From NCBI GenBank assembly GCA_002631855.1, contig NTLF01000013.1, positions 1 to 64,000 of the forward strand: 64,000 nucleotides of DNA. Reading direction: 5' to 3'. Source of the DNA: Zunongwangia sp. ESRF-bin46 (lineage in GTDB: Bacteria > Bacteroidota > Bacteroidia > Flavobacteriales > Flavobacteriaceae). Positions 1-7,463 of the stretch are shown here, in pieces. How positions within the stretch are numbered: position 1 is the stretch's first letter; the number at the start of each line of letters is the position of its first letter. Made by a program: the position numbers and the translations under genes. The notes beneath the pieces were generated by a model that ran no database searches, was not told the DNA's origin, and saw only the letters and a list, made by a program, of their open reading frames with translations.

Positions 1-2879
1 AGTACCAGCCCGTTAAGAACTGCGACACCAAATAGCACAATAAATCCTACACCTGCCGAAATACTAAATGGCATATCTCGAAGCCATAAAGCAAACACAC
101 CACCGATGGCCGCCAAGGGTATCGCGATGTAAATCATTAGCGATTGTGAAAAGGATTTTAAGGCAAAGTATAACAGTACAAATATCAAGAACAGGGCGAT
201 GGGCACAACAATTGTTAAACGATCCTTAGCGCTTTGTAGGTTTTCAAACTCTCCACCATAGGTAATATAATATCCTGATGGCAAGTCCAGTTCTTCGTCT
301 AACTTTTGTTGTATATCTTTTACAACAGACTCCACATCTCTGCCTCGTGCATTTACACCTACATAGGTTCTTCTATACGTATTGTCACGTGAGATTTGCA
401 TAGGTCCAGGCACGTATTCAATCTCGGCTATTTCGATAATGGGCACCTGACTTCCATCCTTAAGATCGATGTACATATTTCGAAGGTCATCAATACTTTT
501 TCTATGGCTTTCATCAAACCGTACCACAAGATCAAATCGCTTCTCGCCTTCAAAAATGACGCCAGCGGTACCACCTGCAAAAGCAGTACTTATGTAATCA
601 TTTACTTTTTGAATATCGAGTCCATATTGCGCCATTTTATCACGTCTAAATTTTACGGTCATCTGTGGTAATCCAGCGGTACGTTCTGCACTTACATCGC
701 CAGCACCAGGAACGGTCTGTATAATAGATGCCATTTCCTGAACCTTGTCTGATAACACCTCTAAATCTTCACCATAAAGTTTTACTGCAATATCCTCTCT
801 TACACCTTCTAAGAGTTCATTAAATCTCAACTCGACTGGTTGAGTAAATGATAAATTAACCCCAACGAGTTCATCATCGAGTTTATCTCTAATGGCATCT
901 ATCAAACCTTCTTTAGTAGAAGCTGTTGTCCACTCGTCCATATCCTTATTAAGGATGATGTACATATCTGCAATATCCATAGGCATAGGATCTGTAGGAA
1001 TATCTGCTACACCTATACGTGCTGTAACTGTTTTAATTTCAGGGAAATTTTCCAATAGGATAGTTTCTATTTTCTTTGAAACTTCAATGGATTCTGTGAG
1101 CGAGCTTCCTGGTCTTATAAAAGCCTGCATTGCTAAATCCCCTTCATCGAGCTGCGGCACAAATTCTCCACCCATATTAGAAAATATAAAACCTGCGATA
1201 ACGAGTAATACGGCAGCAGCAGATAAAACGATAAGCTTTAGTTTAAGTGCTCCCTTTAACAAAGGCATATACGCACTATGAATAGCACCTATGATTTTAT
1301 CACTTATTTTTTCGAGCCATCGCTCAAACCTGCCGAACCAGTTTTTGGTATTTTGTACTGGCTTCATAAAGAGTGCAGACATCATAGGCACATACGTAAG
1401 ACACAGGATGATGGCGCCTATCATTGCAAACCCAAAGGTGTATGCCATCGGTTTAAACATTTTGCCTTCTACACCTGTAAGAAAAAGTATAGGTGTAAAA
1501 ACAATGAGAATGATTATCTGTCCAAAGAACGCAGAACCCATCATTGTGCTTCCGGCATCGTAGGCAACTTTATCCATCACTCCTTGATTGAATTTTAGCT
1601 TACCAGACCTAATTCGTTTTTGGATTTCATATACTGTTCCTTCTATTATAATTACCGCACCATCTATGATAATCCCAAAATCGATAGCTCCCAAACTCAT
1701 TAAGTTTGCCCAAACATTAAACTGCTTCATTAAGATAAAGGCAAAAAGTAAGGACAAGGGAATGGTCGTGGCCGTTATAATTCCACCTCTTAAACTACCC
1801 AACAATAGGACAAGTGCAAAAATCACGATTAAGGCACCTTCTAGTAAATTGGTTTTAACCGTATCTGTAGTTCTGGCAATTAGCTCGCTACGATCAATGA
1901 TAGGGGCGATAGTGAGACCTTCTGGCAGAGATTTTTCAATTTCTGCCATACGATTCTTCACATTTTGAATAACCGCATTAGGGTTTGAACCTTTTAGCAT
2001 CATTATTATTCCTCCCACGGCTTCCTTACCGTCTTGCGTAAAAGCACCATAACGTACCTGATTCCCAAAATGGACGCGTGTTGCAACATCTCCAATAGTT
2101 ACGGGAATGTTGCCCTCGTTAATAATCGAAATATCTTTAATGTCTTCCAAAGAGCGAATAAGACCTTCACCTCTTATGAAATTTGACATTTTATTTTTTT
2201 CTATGTAAGCACCGCCTGTATTCACATTGTTCTGAGCGAGAGCCTCATACACTTGTGAAATACTAATACCCAAACTATTCAACTTATCTGGGTTGACAGC
2301 GACCTCATACTGTTTAATACTGCCTCCATAAGAGTTGACCTCTACCACGCCTTCCAGTAATGTGAGTTGTCGTTTGATAACCCAATCTTGCACGGTGCGC
2401 AGTTCCATAGGCGAATACTTGTTTTCAAAACCTTCCTCTGGCTTTATAGTGTATTCATAGATTTGACCCAAACCAGTAGAGATGGGTCCCATAGATGGAC
2501 TTCCAAATTTTTCGGGTATGGACTCGCCCAGTTCGTTGAGTTTTTCCTGTACCAGCTGTCGAGGAAGATAGGTTCCCATATCGTCTTCAAAAACGATAGT
2601 AACTACGGAAAGTCCAAAGCGTGAGATAGATCTTATTTCTGTAACGCCTGGTAAATTACCCATAGATAGTTCTACGGGATAGGTTACGAACTGTTCAATA
2701 TCTTCCGTTCCCAGATTGGGCGATTGGGTAATTACTTGAACCTGATTATTGGTAATATCTGGTACCGAACCAAGGTTTACGGTTGCCATTGACCAAATAC
2801 CAACTCCTATAAGAGTCAAGGTTAATAGGCCAATAATGAATTTGTTATTGATTGAAAAATCAATGATTTTGTTAATCAT
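1..2879 (-). CDS. CusA/CzcA-family heavy-metal efflux RND transporter (partial, C-terminus outside window)
   Basis: Inner-membrane proton-driven pump of a tripartite heavy-metal efflux complex. The minus-strand frame is open from the ATG at 2877-2879 to the window edge, about 959 codons. The N-terminus MINKIIDFSINNKF begins the first membrane segment. The periplasmic part has the RND pore-domain text RSISRFGLSVVTIVFEDD. The TM4 motif DFGIIIDGAVIIIEGTV carries the acidic proton-relay residues that mark the CzcA/CusA (HME-RND) branch. The part in the window ends in a late membrane helix (GVGFIVLFGVAVLNGL), so only the last helices and any fused TolC-like C-terminus are missing. The short exported protein DUF6660 lies 125 bp upstream on the same strand. 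The family call is firm. The metal (Cu, Ag, Zn, Co or Cd) cannot be decided from sequence. Confidence 0.93.
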   Translation of the reverse strand, partial: MINKIIDFSINNKFIIGLLTLTLIGVGIWSMATVNLGSVPDITNNQVQVITQSPNLGTEDIEQFVTYPVELSMGNLPGVTEIRSISRFGLSVVTIVFEDDMGTYLPRQLVQEKLNELGESIPEKFGSPSMGPISTGLGQIYEYTIKPEEGFENKYSPMELRTVQDWVIKRQLTLLEGVVEVNSYGGSIKQYEVAVNPDKLNSLGISISQVYEALAQNNVNTGGAYIEKNKMSNFIRGEGLIRSLEDIKDISIINEGNIPVTIGDVATRVHFGNQVRYGAFTQDGKEAVGGIIMMLKGSNPNAVIQNVKNRMAEIEKSLPEGLTIAPIIDRSELIARTTDTVKTNLLEGALIVIFALVLLLGSLRGGIITATTIPLSLLFAFILMKQFNVWANLMSLGAIDFGIIIDGAVIIIEGTVYEIQKRIRSGKLKFNQGVMDKVAYDAGSTMMGSAFFGQIIILIVFTPILFLTGVEGKMFKPMAYTFGFAMIGAIILCLTYVPMMSALFMKPVQNTKNWFGRFERWLEKISDKIIGAIHSAYMPLLKGALKLKLIVLSAAAVLLVIAGFIFSNMGGEFVPQLDEGDLAMQAFIRPGSSLTESIEVSKKIETILLENFPEIKTVTARIGVADIPTDPMPMDIADMYIILNKDMDEWTTASTKEGLIDAIRDKLDDELVGVNLSFTQPVELRFNELLEGVREDIAVKLYGEDLEVLSDKVQEMASIIQTVPGAGDVSAERTAGLPQMTVKFRRDKMAQYGLDIQKVNDYISTAFAGGTAGVIFEGEKRFDLVVRFDESHRKSIDDLRNMYIDLKDGSQVPIIEIAEIEYVPGPMQISRDNTYRRTYVGVNARGRDVESVVKDIQQKLDEELDLPSGYYITYGGEFENLQSAKDRLTIVVPIALFLIFVLLYFALKSFSQSLMIYIAIPLAAIGGVFALWLRDMPFSISAGVGFIVLFGVAVLNGLV

Positions 2880-3004
2880 AGATAAGGATGTTAATTCAGT
2901 TGAAATTCTTGTTTTGTACTTTGAATAAAATGCAATGCACAATATTGACGAATCCAATAGATGGACACGTCAAAACAGGATATAGTTATCCTATCAAAAC
3001 TGAA

Positions 3005-3313
3005 TTATGCCCGAGGGGGCTGAAAAAGGGAATGGGGAATATCTTTGCCAAGGTCATCAAAATGGACAAAGAATTCTTGAGGAATAGCAGGCTGTAGCGG
3101 TTGAAATGCAACAAGCCCAAAATTTATCGTGTGAACGTGACAACAATGGCATTGGCAAAAAGGCGAGCATAACTCACAGTTTTGGTCGTGGTCGCCATCA
3201 ATATCTATTACCGTAACAACTTGGGTGTCATCGGCACTATTTGCCGCATCGCTACAAGGCACTACATTGAGTGCCAAGAAATAAAACGATAATATGATTG
3301 CTACAACTTTCAC
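3005..3313 (-). CDS. DUF6660-type small exported Cys/His-rich protein (GTG start)
   Basis: Small exported protein of 102 residues found next to metal-efflux genes in Bacteroidota; its biochemical role is not established. I chose the GTG at 3311-3313 because it starts directly on a signal peptide (VKVVAIILSFYFLALNVVPC). The longer open frame to 3466 would begin inside the DUF932 gene with low-quality sequence. The mature part has the dense ligand cluster CELCSPFCQCHCCHVH, followed by a C-terminus reading VHFDDLGKDIPHSLFQPP. It precedes the CusA-like gene on the same strand. A -7 box and a palindrome lie immediately upstream. I infer a periplasmic metal-binding or metal-sensing partner of the pump. 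Confidence 0.8.
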   Translation of the reverse strand: MKVVAIILSFYFLALNVVPCSDAANSADDTQVVTVIDIDGDHDQNCELCSPFCQCHCCHVHTINFGLVAFQPLQPAIPQEFFVHFDDLGKDIPHSLFQPPRA

Positions 3314-3317
3314 AATG

Positions 3318-3352
3318 CAAAGATAAAAATATTTTGGTGCAACTGTGTTGCA
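3318..3352 (-). promoter_or_regulatory. Candidate promoter and palindromic operator for the DUF6660/cusA genes
   Basis: On the minus strand a perfect TAnnTTTG box (TATCTTTG, 3318-3325) lies 4 bases before the GTG start, so the transcript would have almost no leader. Just upstream is a 6-3-6 inverted repeat, TGCAAC-TGT-GTTGCA (3338-3352). A repressor bound there would cover the region between the -33 and -7 positions. No regulator gene is in the window. The box and palindrome are seen directly; the operator role is inferred. Confidence 0.5.
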
Positions 3353-3407
3353 AAATGGTAAGGCAGAAAAAATCCAGTTTGAGGTACTGGACAAACCTAT
3401 ATTAACT

Positions 3408-4244
3408 TTATGCCATAGCATAGACTTCATCAAACAGCTTTTTATCCAACCGTTCTTGTTGGCCAAAGCTTTTCTTTAAGACATTATGAAGTACTGAATT
3501 GAATGCATTGTAACCCAACCACAGATTCGGTTCTTCATTGAGCAACAAGGCTTCATAGTTTAAGATTTCGATGACCTCACGAGATTTTTTCGACGGGTCG
3601 CTATTCTTGTCGCTACATTCATACCGGAACAGTTTCGTTTTGTCAAGAATCACTTTCACAAATTCTTGTGTATCGATGATTTTAAATTCTTTCATCTTGT
3701 CGAATTTCTTGGTAATGGTGTAGAATTCATTATCCAGAAATTTATCGAATAGATTGTTCAGCCTTGGCATAATTAAATGTGTATTATTCTTGCTATGCTT
3801 TATAGAAAACTCAATTTCAGCCTGTGAAACGTGCAGACCATTTGAACATACTTCCCTGTAAAACCCAAAGTGTCCAGAGGTCTTTTCACTACCGTCATAG
3901 GAATTCTTGAACCGAAGCATCGGCAGTATCAAATCTTTATCATTTTTGACCGTAAACTGGCTTTTGTCGTCGATGATAAAGTCGGTAATGAACGACCTAT
4001 CATTTTTGTTGATGGTGCGTTTGTGGAAGTTCAGCTGTGCATCGGTCAGCATTTCTTCAGCTTTCTTGAAGAACAGTTGGTTCGGAATGTGACCATAGCT
4101 GTTCGATACCACGTTGACAATTTTGCCATTTGAGATAATGACATTTTCAAGCCCTCTTCGGGATTCCATCTGTGTCAGACTTTTTAAGGATTTCATTTCT
4201 GATGGAACAAAGATTTCATCCTGTTGCAAATTTTTTAAATACAT
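3408..4244 (-). CDS. DUF932 domain-containing protein
   Basis: 278-residue protein of the DUF932 family (phage/plasmid-like), common on conjugative elements and plasmids; molecular function unknown. The family region runs from about residue 110 (FGFYREVCSNGLHVSQAEIEF) to the C-terminus, with the typical ending LWLGYNAFNSVLHNVLKK. No signal peptide or membrane segment. It lies in a minus-strand group with two small genes and a ParB-like gene, and its start is preceded by the same leader motif as its neighbours. That context argues for carriage on an integrated element rather than core chromosome. The domain call is good; nothing can be said about activity. Confidence 0.82.
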   Translation of the reverse strand: MYLKNLQQDEIFVPSEMKSLKSLTQMESRRGLENVIISNGKIVNVVSNSYGHIPNQLFFKKAEEMLTDAQLNFHKRTINKNDRSFITDFIIDDKSQFTVKNDKDLILPMLRFKNSYDGSEKTSGHFGFYREVCSNGLHVSQAEIEFSIKHSKNNTHLIMPRLNNLFDKFLDNEFYTITKKFDKMKEFKIIDTQEFVKVILDKTKLFRYECSDKNSDPSKKSREVIEILNYEALLLNEEPNLWLGYNAFNSVLHNVLKKSFGQQERLDKKLFDEVYAMA

Positions 4245-4270
4245 AATATTTGATTTTTAATTAGACATTA
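4245..4270 (-). repeat. Repeated leader motif, copy 1 (before the DUF932 gene)
   Basis: On the minus strand, TGTCTAATTAAAAATCAAA runs into ATTATG at the DUF932 start. Three related copies precede the other genes of the island (4619-4642, 4796-4820, 6844-6869). It may be a shared translation-initiation or regulatory leader. Confidence 0.6.
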
Positions 4271-4321
4271 TAGAGGCCGATTTTAGAGACTGACCTCATT
4301 TTTTATCATTTGGATTCGACA

Positions 4322-4618
4322 TTACAGAAAAAATGTTTTTTCCTTGAATGTTGATGTTTCAGCAAAGAATTTTCTAAGGACAATCTTATTCCGCTCTTTC
4401 TTCGCTCGGTAAGTTTTAAGTATGTTCAACAGCGCTTTCATTGCTGCAATTGGCTGATATAGTACGTCGTCTATTACCAATAAGCAGAAAGGCAAAATTT
4501 CAATTTCTTCTTGGCCATCTTCCTTGTAATAGTATCCGCAGTCAAGACAGAGATGACTACTATACATTGCGTCATTGTCGATTAACGCTTCCGAGGATTT
4601 GCAGTTTTTACATTTCAT
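4322..4618 (-). CDS. Small zinc-ribbon-like hypothetical protein
   Basis: 98 residues. The N-terminus has two CxxC pairs, CKNC at residues 3-6 and CLDC near residue 25, which look like a one-zinc ribbon. The rest is a helical, Lys-rich tail (LKTYRAKKERNKIVLRKFF). I do not recognise the family. The gene starts 15 bp after the stop of the 53-residue gene upstream and shares the island's leader motif, so it is probably co-transcribed. A small DNA- or RNA-binding accessory protein of a mobile element is possible but unproven. Confidence 0.6.
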   Translation of the reverse strand: MKCKNCKSSEALIDNDAMYSSHLCLDCGYYYKEDGQEEIEILPFCLLVIDDVLYQPIAAMKALLNILKTYRAKKERNKIVLRKFFAETSTFKEKTFFL

Positions 4619-4642
4619 AATTTTGATTTTTAATTAAACATT
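4619..4642 (-). repeat. Repeated leader motif, copy 2
   Basis: On the minus strand, TGTTTAATTAAAAATCAAA leads to ATTATG, the start of the 98-residue gene. The stop codon of the upstream 53-residue gene (TAA at 4634-4636) lies inside this motif, so the leader also serves as the spacer between the two genes. Confidence 0.6.
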
Positions 4643-4795
4643 TTCTAACAATACTTTGTAATGGCTGGGATGCTTGTCCCTGTAATACGCCATATGACTT
4701 TCAGTACTATCAATGCTGTAATTTTCACTACTTTGTTGATAATGTATTTCAGCTTCTTGTAGCGAAATTTTAGGATTTCCGGATGTTCGTTTCAT
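4634..4795 (-). CDS. Small hypothetical protein of 53 residues
   Basis: Short open frame from the ATG at 4793-4795 to a TAA at 4634-4636. The product starts MKRTSGNPKISLQEAEIHY and ends HPSHYKVLLENV; it is hydrophilic with no membrane segment. Support for it as a real gene is its place in the tight minus-strand group (15 bp from the next start) and the conserved leader directly before its ATG, aligned with the leaders of the ParB-like, DUF932 and zinc-ribbon genes. Function unknown. Confidence 0.55.
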   Translation of the reverse strand: MKRTSGNPKISLQEAEIHYQQSSENYSIDSTESHMAYYRDKHPSHYKVLLENV

Positions 4796-4820
4796 AATGA
4801 AATTTTTTGATTAAACAATA
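4796..4820 (-). repeat. Repeated leader motif, copy 3
   Basis: On the minus strand, ATTGTTTAATCAAAAAATTT then CATTATG. It is the proximal end of the long repeat copy at 4801-4949 and precedes the 53-residue gene. Confidence 0.6.
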
Positions 4821-4949
4821 TTTGAGCAGTACCCAAACGGAAGATAAAATCTCAGCTCAAAAGGAAACGGAATAAATAAGCGTAGGATGTTGCGTTGGCT
4901 TTATGCCGTAGTCTTTTGATGGGTGTATTTTACGAGTTTACCTTTGCGC
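4801..4949 (-). repeat. Long direct repeat, copy A (upstream of the small-gene group)
   Basis: About 150 bp closely matching 6851-6997 in the same orientation. Shared blocks include CAATATTTGAGCAG, CCAAACGGAAGATAAAATC, AAAAGGAAACGGAATAAAT, GGCTTTATGCCGTAGTCTTT and TATTTTACGAGTTTACC. Each copy sits directly before a minus-strand start codon, so it is probably a duplicated promoter and 5' leader. It contains the small hairpin GGC-TTTAT-GCC and an inverted repeat TTGAGC/GCTCAA. Confidence 0.85.
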
Positions 4950-5002
4950 TAACTATTGATTGATAACCCCTTCCTTATGAACCCATCTTTCAAAACACTA
5001 TC

Positions 5003-5037
5003 ATAAAAAGAAAAAGGGCCAGCACGAATGCTGACCC
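5003..5037 (-). terminator. Rho-independent terminator after the parB-like gene
   Basis: On the minus strand, GGGTCAGCA-TTCG-TGCTGGCCC is followed by TTTTTCTTTTT. It lies 18 bp after the parB-like stop codon and ends that transcript before copy A of the long repeat. Confidence 0.88.
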
Positions 5038-5055
5038 CTCTTCAAACAACAAAAG

Positions 5056-6843
5056 CTAATCGTTGAGTTCCTGAATTTGCTTTTCAAGAACTGTGATGCG
5101 CTCTTTCAAACGTGCTTCACGCTTGTCTCTTTTTTCGGCATATTCCTTTTCTATGCCCGCAATCTTGGATTTGTAATATCCTTGCATCGCATTGTAGAAT
5201 GAAATGTTCGTCAGATTGTTAACGTGATTGCTTTCGCCAAAATGCACTTGCTTTGTGAGCATATACCGTATCAACTTGTGGAAAATTTCCTTTTTGAACT
5301 TCTTCTTGAAATTCTCTACCATTTCAACTTTGGTCATCTTTGAAGTTTCCCCTAAGAACTTTGAAAAGTACTTTTGTTGACTCATATAGTCCACATTGTT
5401 CTCAAATAGCGATATTGAGAATGCCACCATTTCGTCTGTTGAAAGTGTCTTCTTTGTATCAATGTATTTCGTCTCACGAATCATTTCTGCAACTTCTTCA
5501 AACTGCTTGTTATTCTCAATTTGCTTCTTCCGGATTTCCCTTTCGTTGATTTTTACGATTTGTTCTTCGGGTGTACAATCTGCCATTTTTCTGTTGGCCA
5601 ATGGTGCCGAATATTCCGTAGAATCGTTCTTGGATTTTTCAACAATCTTTACAAAGATTTCCTTGTGCTGGAATGAATTGGGATGGAACACAATACCATT
5701 TTTAAACCCATCTTCTTTTGCTGAATTATATTTCACAAATTCTTCATCATAGTCCTGTTTTGCTTCTTCAAGTTCAGCTTTCAATCGTTCTTCAGAATAA
5801 TCATAGTGTTGATATTCTATCTTAATATCCTGGATTGTTGGCTCAATCGGATGCTCTATAATTTCAACATCGTCCAGTAGATAGACTTTCAATCCCTTCT
5901 TTTCTAATTGTGATATAATTAGCTGATTGTTTTCATCATCTGCCCAATACTGTCGTATTTCAGGAATCAATAAGATGTTCTCTTTCTTGGATTTTTCAAT
6001 CAGCTTCAAGAATGATTTGCTTTTCTTGGTTTCAAAACAGGCTGCTTTTGTACAGACCATTTTACCTTCGCCGAACAGATTGCCTTGATTTGCCGCGTTG
6101 AAAGGACATTCAACGCAAGACCCAGCTTTTGGAACCAATTTTTTATCGGCTACATCAAAAGATGCTTTTTCCAAATCGTAGGTCTGGTCTTTAATCATCC
6201 TGTTTATCTGATGTGCATTAAAATCTTCGCCCATCGTTTCCAACATCATCTGCTGTTCTTCTGGCTCGAAGAGTGCGACACCAACACCCAACGATAAGGT
6301 CATTTCGCCATTGCGGACAAATTGCTTGAAACCGTCAATCAATCCAGCCAGTTTTAGGCGCTGTCTAATGAAGTTATCCGTTCTACCCAATCGCTTGGCA
6401 ATTTCGGTAGGTGCATATTTCTCACTTAGATAAGTAATCGCCTCGGCTTCTTCGGTAGGCTCGACATCCTGTCTTTGTAAATTTTCAATGATTTGCACTT
6501 CAAGAACATCATTGTTTTTATAAGTCCTCACGATACAGGGTATGGTCTTCTTTCCAGCCAATTTACTTGCACGATATCGACGTTCGCCCATTACAATGAC
6601 GTAATGACCATTTAGTTGTCTAACCGTGATTGGTTGCAACACACCGTGCTTTTCGATACTCTCAGAAAGCTGCTTTAACGCATCCTCGTTAAAGGTCTTT
6701 CTCGGCTGTTCAAGGTCAGGCCTGATTTTACTCAATGATAAGTTCTGAATTTGAAGTACGGATGATTTCTTTCCATTTACTTCATTCTTGGCAGCTACTT
6801 TAGTTCTACTGCGCTTCTTTGTGGTACTCGCTTTTGTTGTCAT
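5056..6843 (-). CDS. ParB/RepB/Spo0J-family partition-like protein
   Basis: 595 residues from the ATG at 6841-6843. A TTG nine bases further upstream would also be open, but the leader alignment with the neighbouring gene supports this ATG. The ParB N-domain runs from about residue 35 to 125 with the nucleotide-binding GERRYRAS motif, followed by a helix-turn-helix region (YAPTEIAKRLGRTDNFIRQRL). Near residue 245 is a Cys cluster (CVECPFN, then MVCTKAACF). The C-terminal 250 residues are charged and helical, ending in a coiled coil. Such long ParB homologues are typical of Bacteroidota plasmids and integrative elements, where they may act in partition or as regulators. No parA is in the window. 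Confidence 0.88.
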   Translation of the reverse strand: MTTKASTTKKRSRTKVAAKNEVNGKKSSVLQIQNLSLSKIRPDLEQPRKTFNEDALKQLSESIEKHGVLQPITVRQLNGHYVIVMGERRYRASKLAGKKTIPCIVRTYKNNDVLEVQIIENLQRQDVEPTEEAEAITYLSEKYAPTEIAKRLGRTDNFIRQRLKLAGLIDGFKQFVRNGEMTLSLGVGVALFEPEEQQMMLETMGEDFNAHQINRMIKDQTYDLEKASFDVADKKLVPKAGSCVECPFNAANQGNLFGEGKMVCTKAACFETKKSKSFLKLIEKSKKENILLIPEIRQYWADDENNQLIISQLEKKGLKVYLLDDVEIIEHPIEPTIQDIKIEYQHYDYSEERLKAELEEAKQDYDEEFVKYNSAKEDGFKNGIVFHPNSFQHKEIFVKIVEKSKNDSTEYSAPLANRKMADCTPEEQIVKINEREIRKKQIENNKQFEEVAEMIRETKYIDTKKTLSTDEMVAFSISLFENNVDYMSQQKYFSKFLGETSKMTKVEMVENFKKKFKKEIFHKLIRYMLTKQVHFGESNHVNNLTNISFYNAMQGYYKSKIAGIEKEYAEKRDKREARLKERITVLEKQIQELND

Positions 6844-6869
6844 AATACTCAAATTTTTGATTAAACAAT
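6844..6869 (-). repeat. Repeated leader motif, copy 4 (before the parB-like gene)
   Basis: On the minus strand, ATTGTTTAATCAAAAATTTG then AGTATTATG. Same motif as at 4796-4820, again at the gene-proximal end of the long repeat. Confidence 0.6.
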
Positions 6870-6912
6870 ATTTGAGCAGAAACCAAACGGAAGATAAAAT
6901 CTTGGCTCAAAA
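6848..6912 (-). promoter_or_regulatory. Possible switchable hairpin in the parB-like leader
   Basis: In the minus-strand RNA, three segments occur in order: TTTTGAG (6906-6912), CTCAAAT (6870-6876) and ATTTGAG (6848-6854). The middle one can pair with either of the others. The third lies 4 bases before the start codon, so pairing would hide the initiation region. Copy A of the repeat lacks the third segment. This is visible only as base complementarity; function is inference. Confidence 0.35.
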
Positions 6913-6997
6913 GGAAACGGAATAAATGAGTAGGGGAAGAAGAGGTGGCTTTATGCCGTAGTCTTTTGATGGAAGTATTTTACGAGTTTACCTTGCG
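6851..6997 (-). repeat. Long direct repeat, copy B (upstream of the parB-like gene)
   Basis: Second copy of the ~150-bp repeat at 4801-4949, same orientation, ending at the parB-like start. The inner inverted repeat is kept with slightly different ends (TTTGAG/CTCAAA instead of TTGAGC/GCTCAA). That suggests the pairing matters more than the exact bases. Confidence 0.85.
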
Positions 6998-7208
6998 TGT
7001 ATATTGTATGATAATAAACTCTCTCCAACGAAGCAAAAAAGTTGAGAGAAGACAAATTTTATTAATCTTCAGTATAGAAAATAGGATTTGCCATCAAATA
7101 AAAGGATATAGCACTAAAGCCAATTTGGTTCTGAAAAAAGACAAAATGTTGTACCTATGTTGTACCCAAGGTCATAAATCTTGAAAAAAATACCTTTTTT
7201 TAAAACGA
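6998..7208. other. Non-coding end of the island, with an 11-bp tandem repeat
   Basis: No convincing gene. A plus-strand open frame covers 6945-7184, but it starts inside the long repeat and has no family resemblance. At 7146-7167 ATGTTGTACCT is followed directly by ATGTTGTACCC. Short direct repeats next to a tRNA 3' end are common at recombinase binding sites, so this may be part of an attachment region. Confidence 0.4.
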
Positions 7209-7236
7209 AAAAGCCGAAGATTTCTCTTCGGCTTTT
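7209..7236 (-). terminator. Terminator after tRNA-Leu
   Basis: AAAAGCCGAAGA (7209-7220) pairs perfectly with TCTTCGGCTTTT (7225-7236) around a 4-base loop. It starts one base past the tRNA-Leu 3' end, with a T-rich tail on the minus strand. Confidence 0.85.
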
Positions 7237-7237
7237 G

Positions 7238-7319
7238 TGCGGATGACAGGAATCGAACCTGCACACCTCGCGGCATCAGATCCTAAGTCTGACGTGTCTA
7301 CCAGTTCCACCACATCCGC
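7238..7319 (-). tRNA. tRNA-Leu (anticodon UAG)
   Basis: 82 nt on the minus strand, with acceptor stem GCGGATG/CATCCGC and discriminator A. The D-arm text is TGGTAGACAC, and the anticodon arm TCAGA-CTTAGGA-TCTGA gives UAG. A long variable arm (class II) and T-arm GCAGGTTCGATTCCTGT follow. CCA is not encoded. Its 3' end faces the mobile-looking island at 1-7208, the orientation expected for an element integrated at a tRNA 3' end. Confidence 0.95.
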
Positions 7320-7349
7320 ATTTTAAATATTTTAACACTTTTTCTTAGG

Positions 7350-7393
7350 TTAAATCCTAAGTCTAGCGTGTCTACCAATTCCACCACGCCCGC
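7350..7393 (-). pseudogene. Truncated tRNA-Leu(UAG), 5' half only
   Basis: About 44 nt match the 5' half of a class II tRNA-Leu: acceptor strand GCGGGCG, D-arm GGTAGACAC and anticodon region CTAGACTTAGGATTTAA. The sequence then turns into unrelated DNA, 30 bp before the intact tRNA-Leu. The acceptor strand differs from the intact gene (GCGGGCG against GCGGATG), so it is the remnant of a distinct tRNA-Leu(UAG) broken at the anticodon arm. It cannot be functional. Confidence 0.85.
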
Positions 7394-7463
7394 TTTTTAT
7401 TAAGAGACCCCAAAAATAATTTTGAAATCTTATCCGCTATAGCACATTGTGCGTAGGCGGGTG

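Noticed and set aside
396-2624. Several plus-strand open frames in the first 2.6 kb
   Set aside because: The minus strand encodes a continuous CusA-family protein here; the plus-strand frames show no family similarity.
3314-3466. N-terminal extension of the DUF6660 protein to 153 residues
   Set aside because: It overlaps the end of the DUF932 gene, lacks any signal-peptide logic, and reads through the promoter and palindrome.
6945-7184. Plus-strand open frame of 79 codons near the tRNA, possible integrase remnant
   Set aside because: It begins inside the duplicated leader, has no recombinase motif (no R-H-R-Y residues) and no family resemblance.
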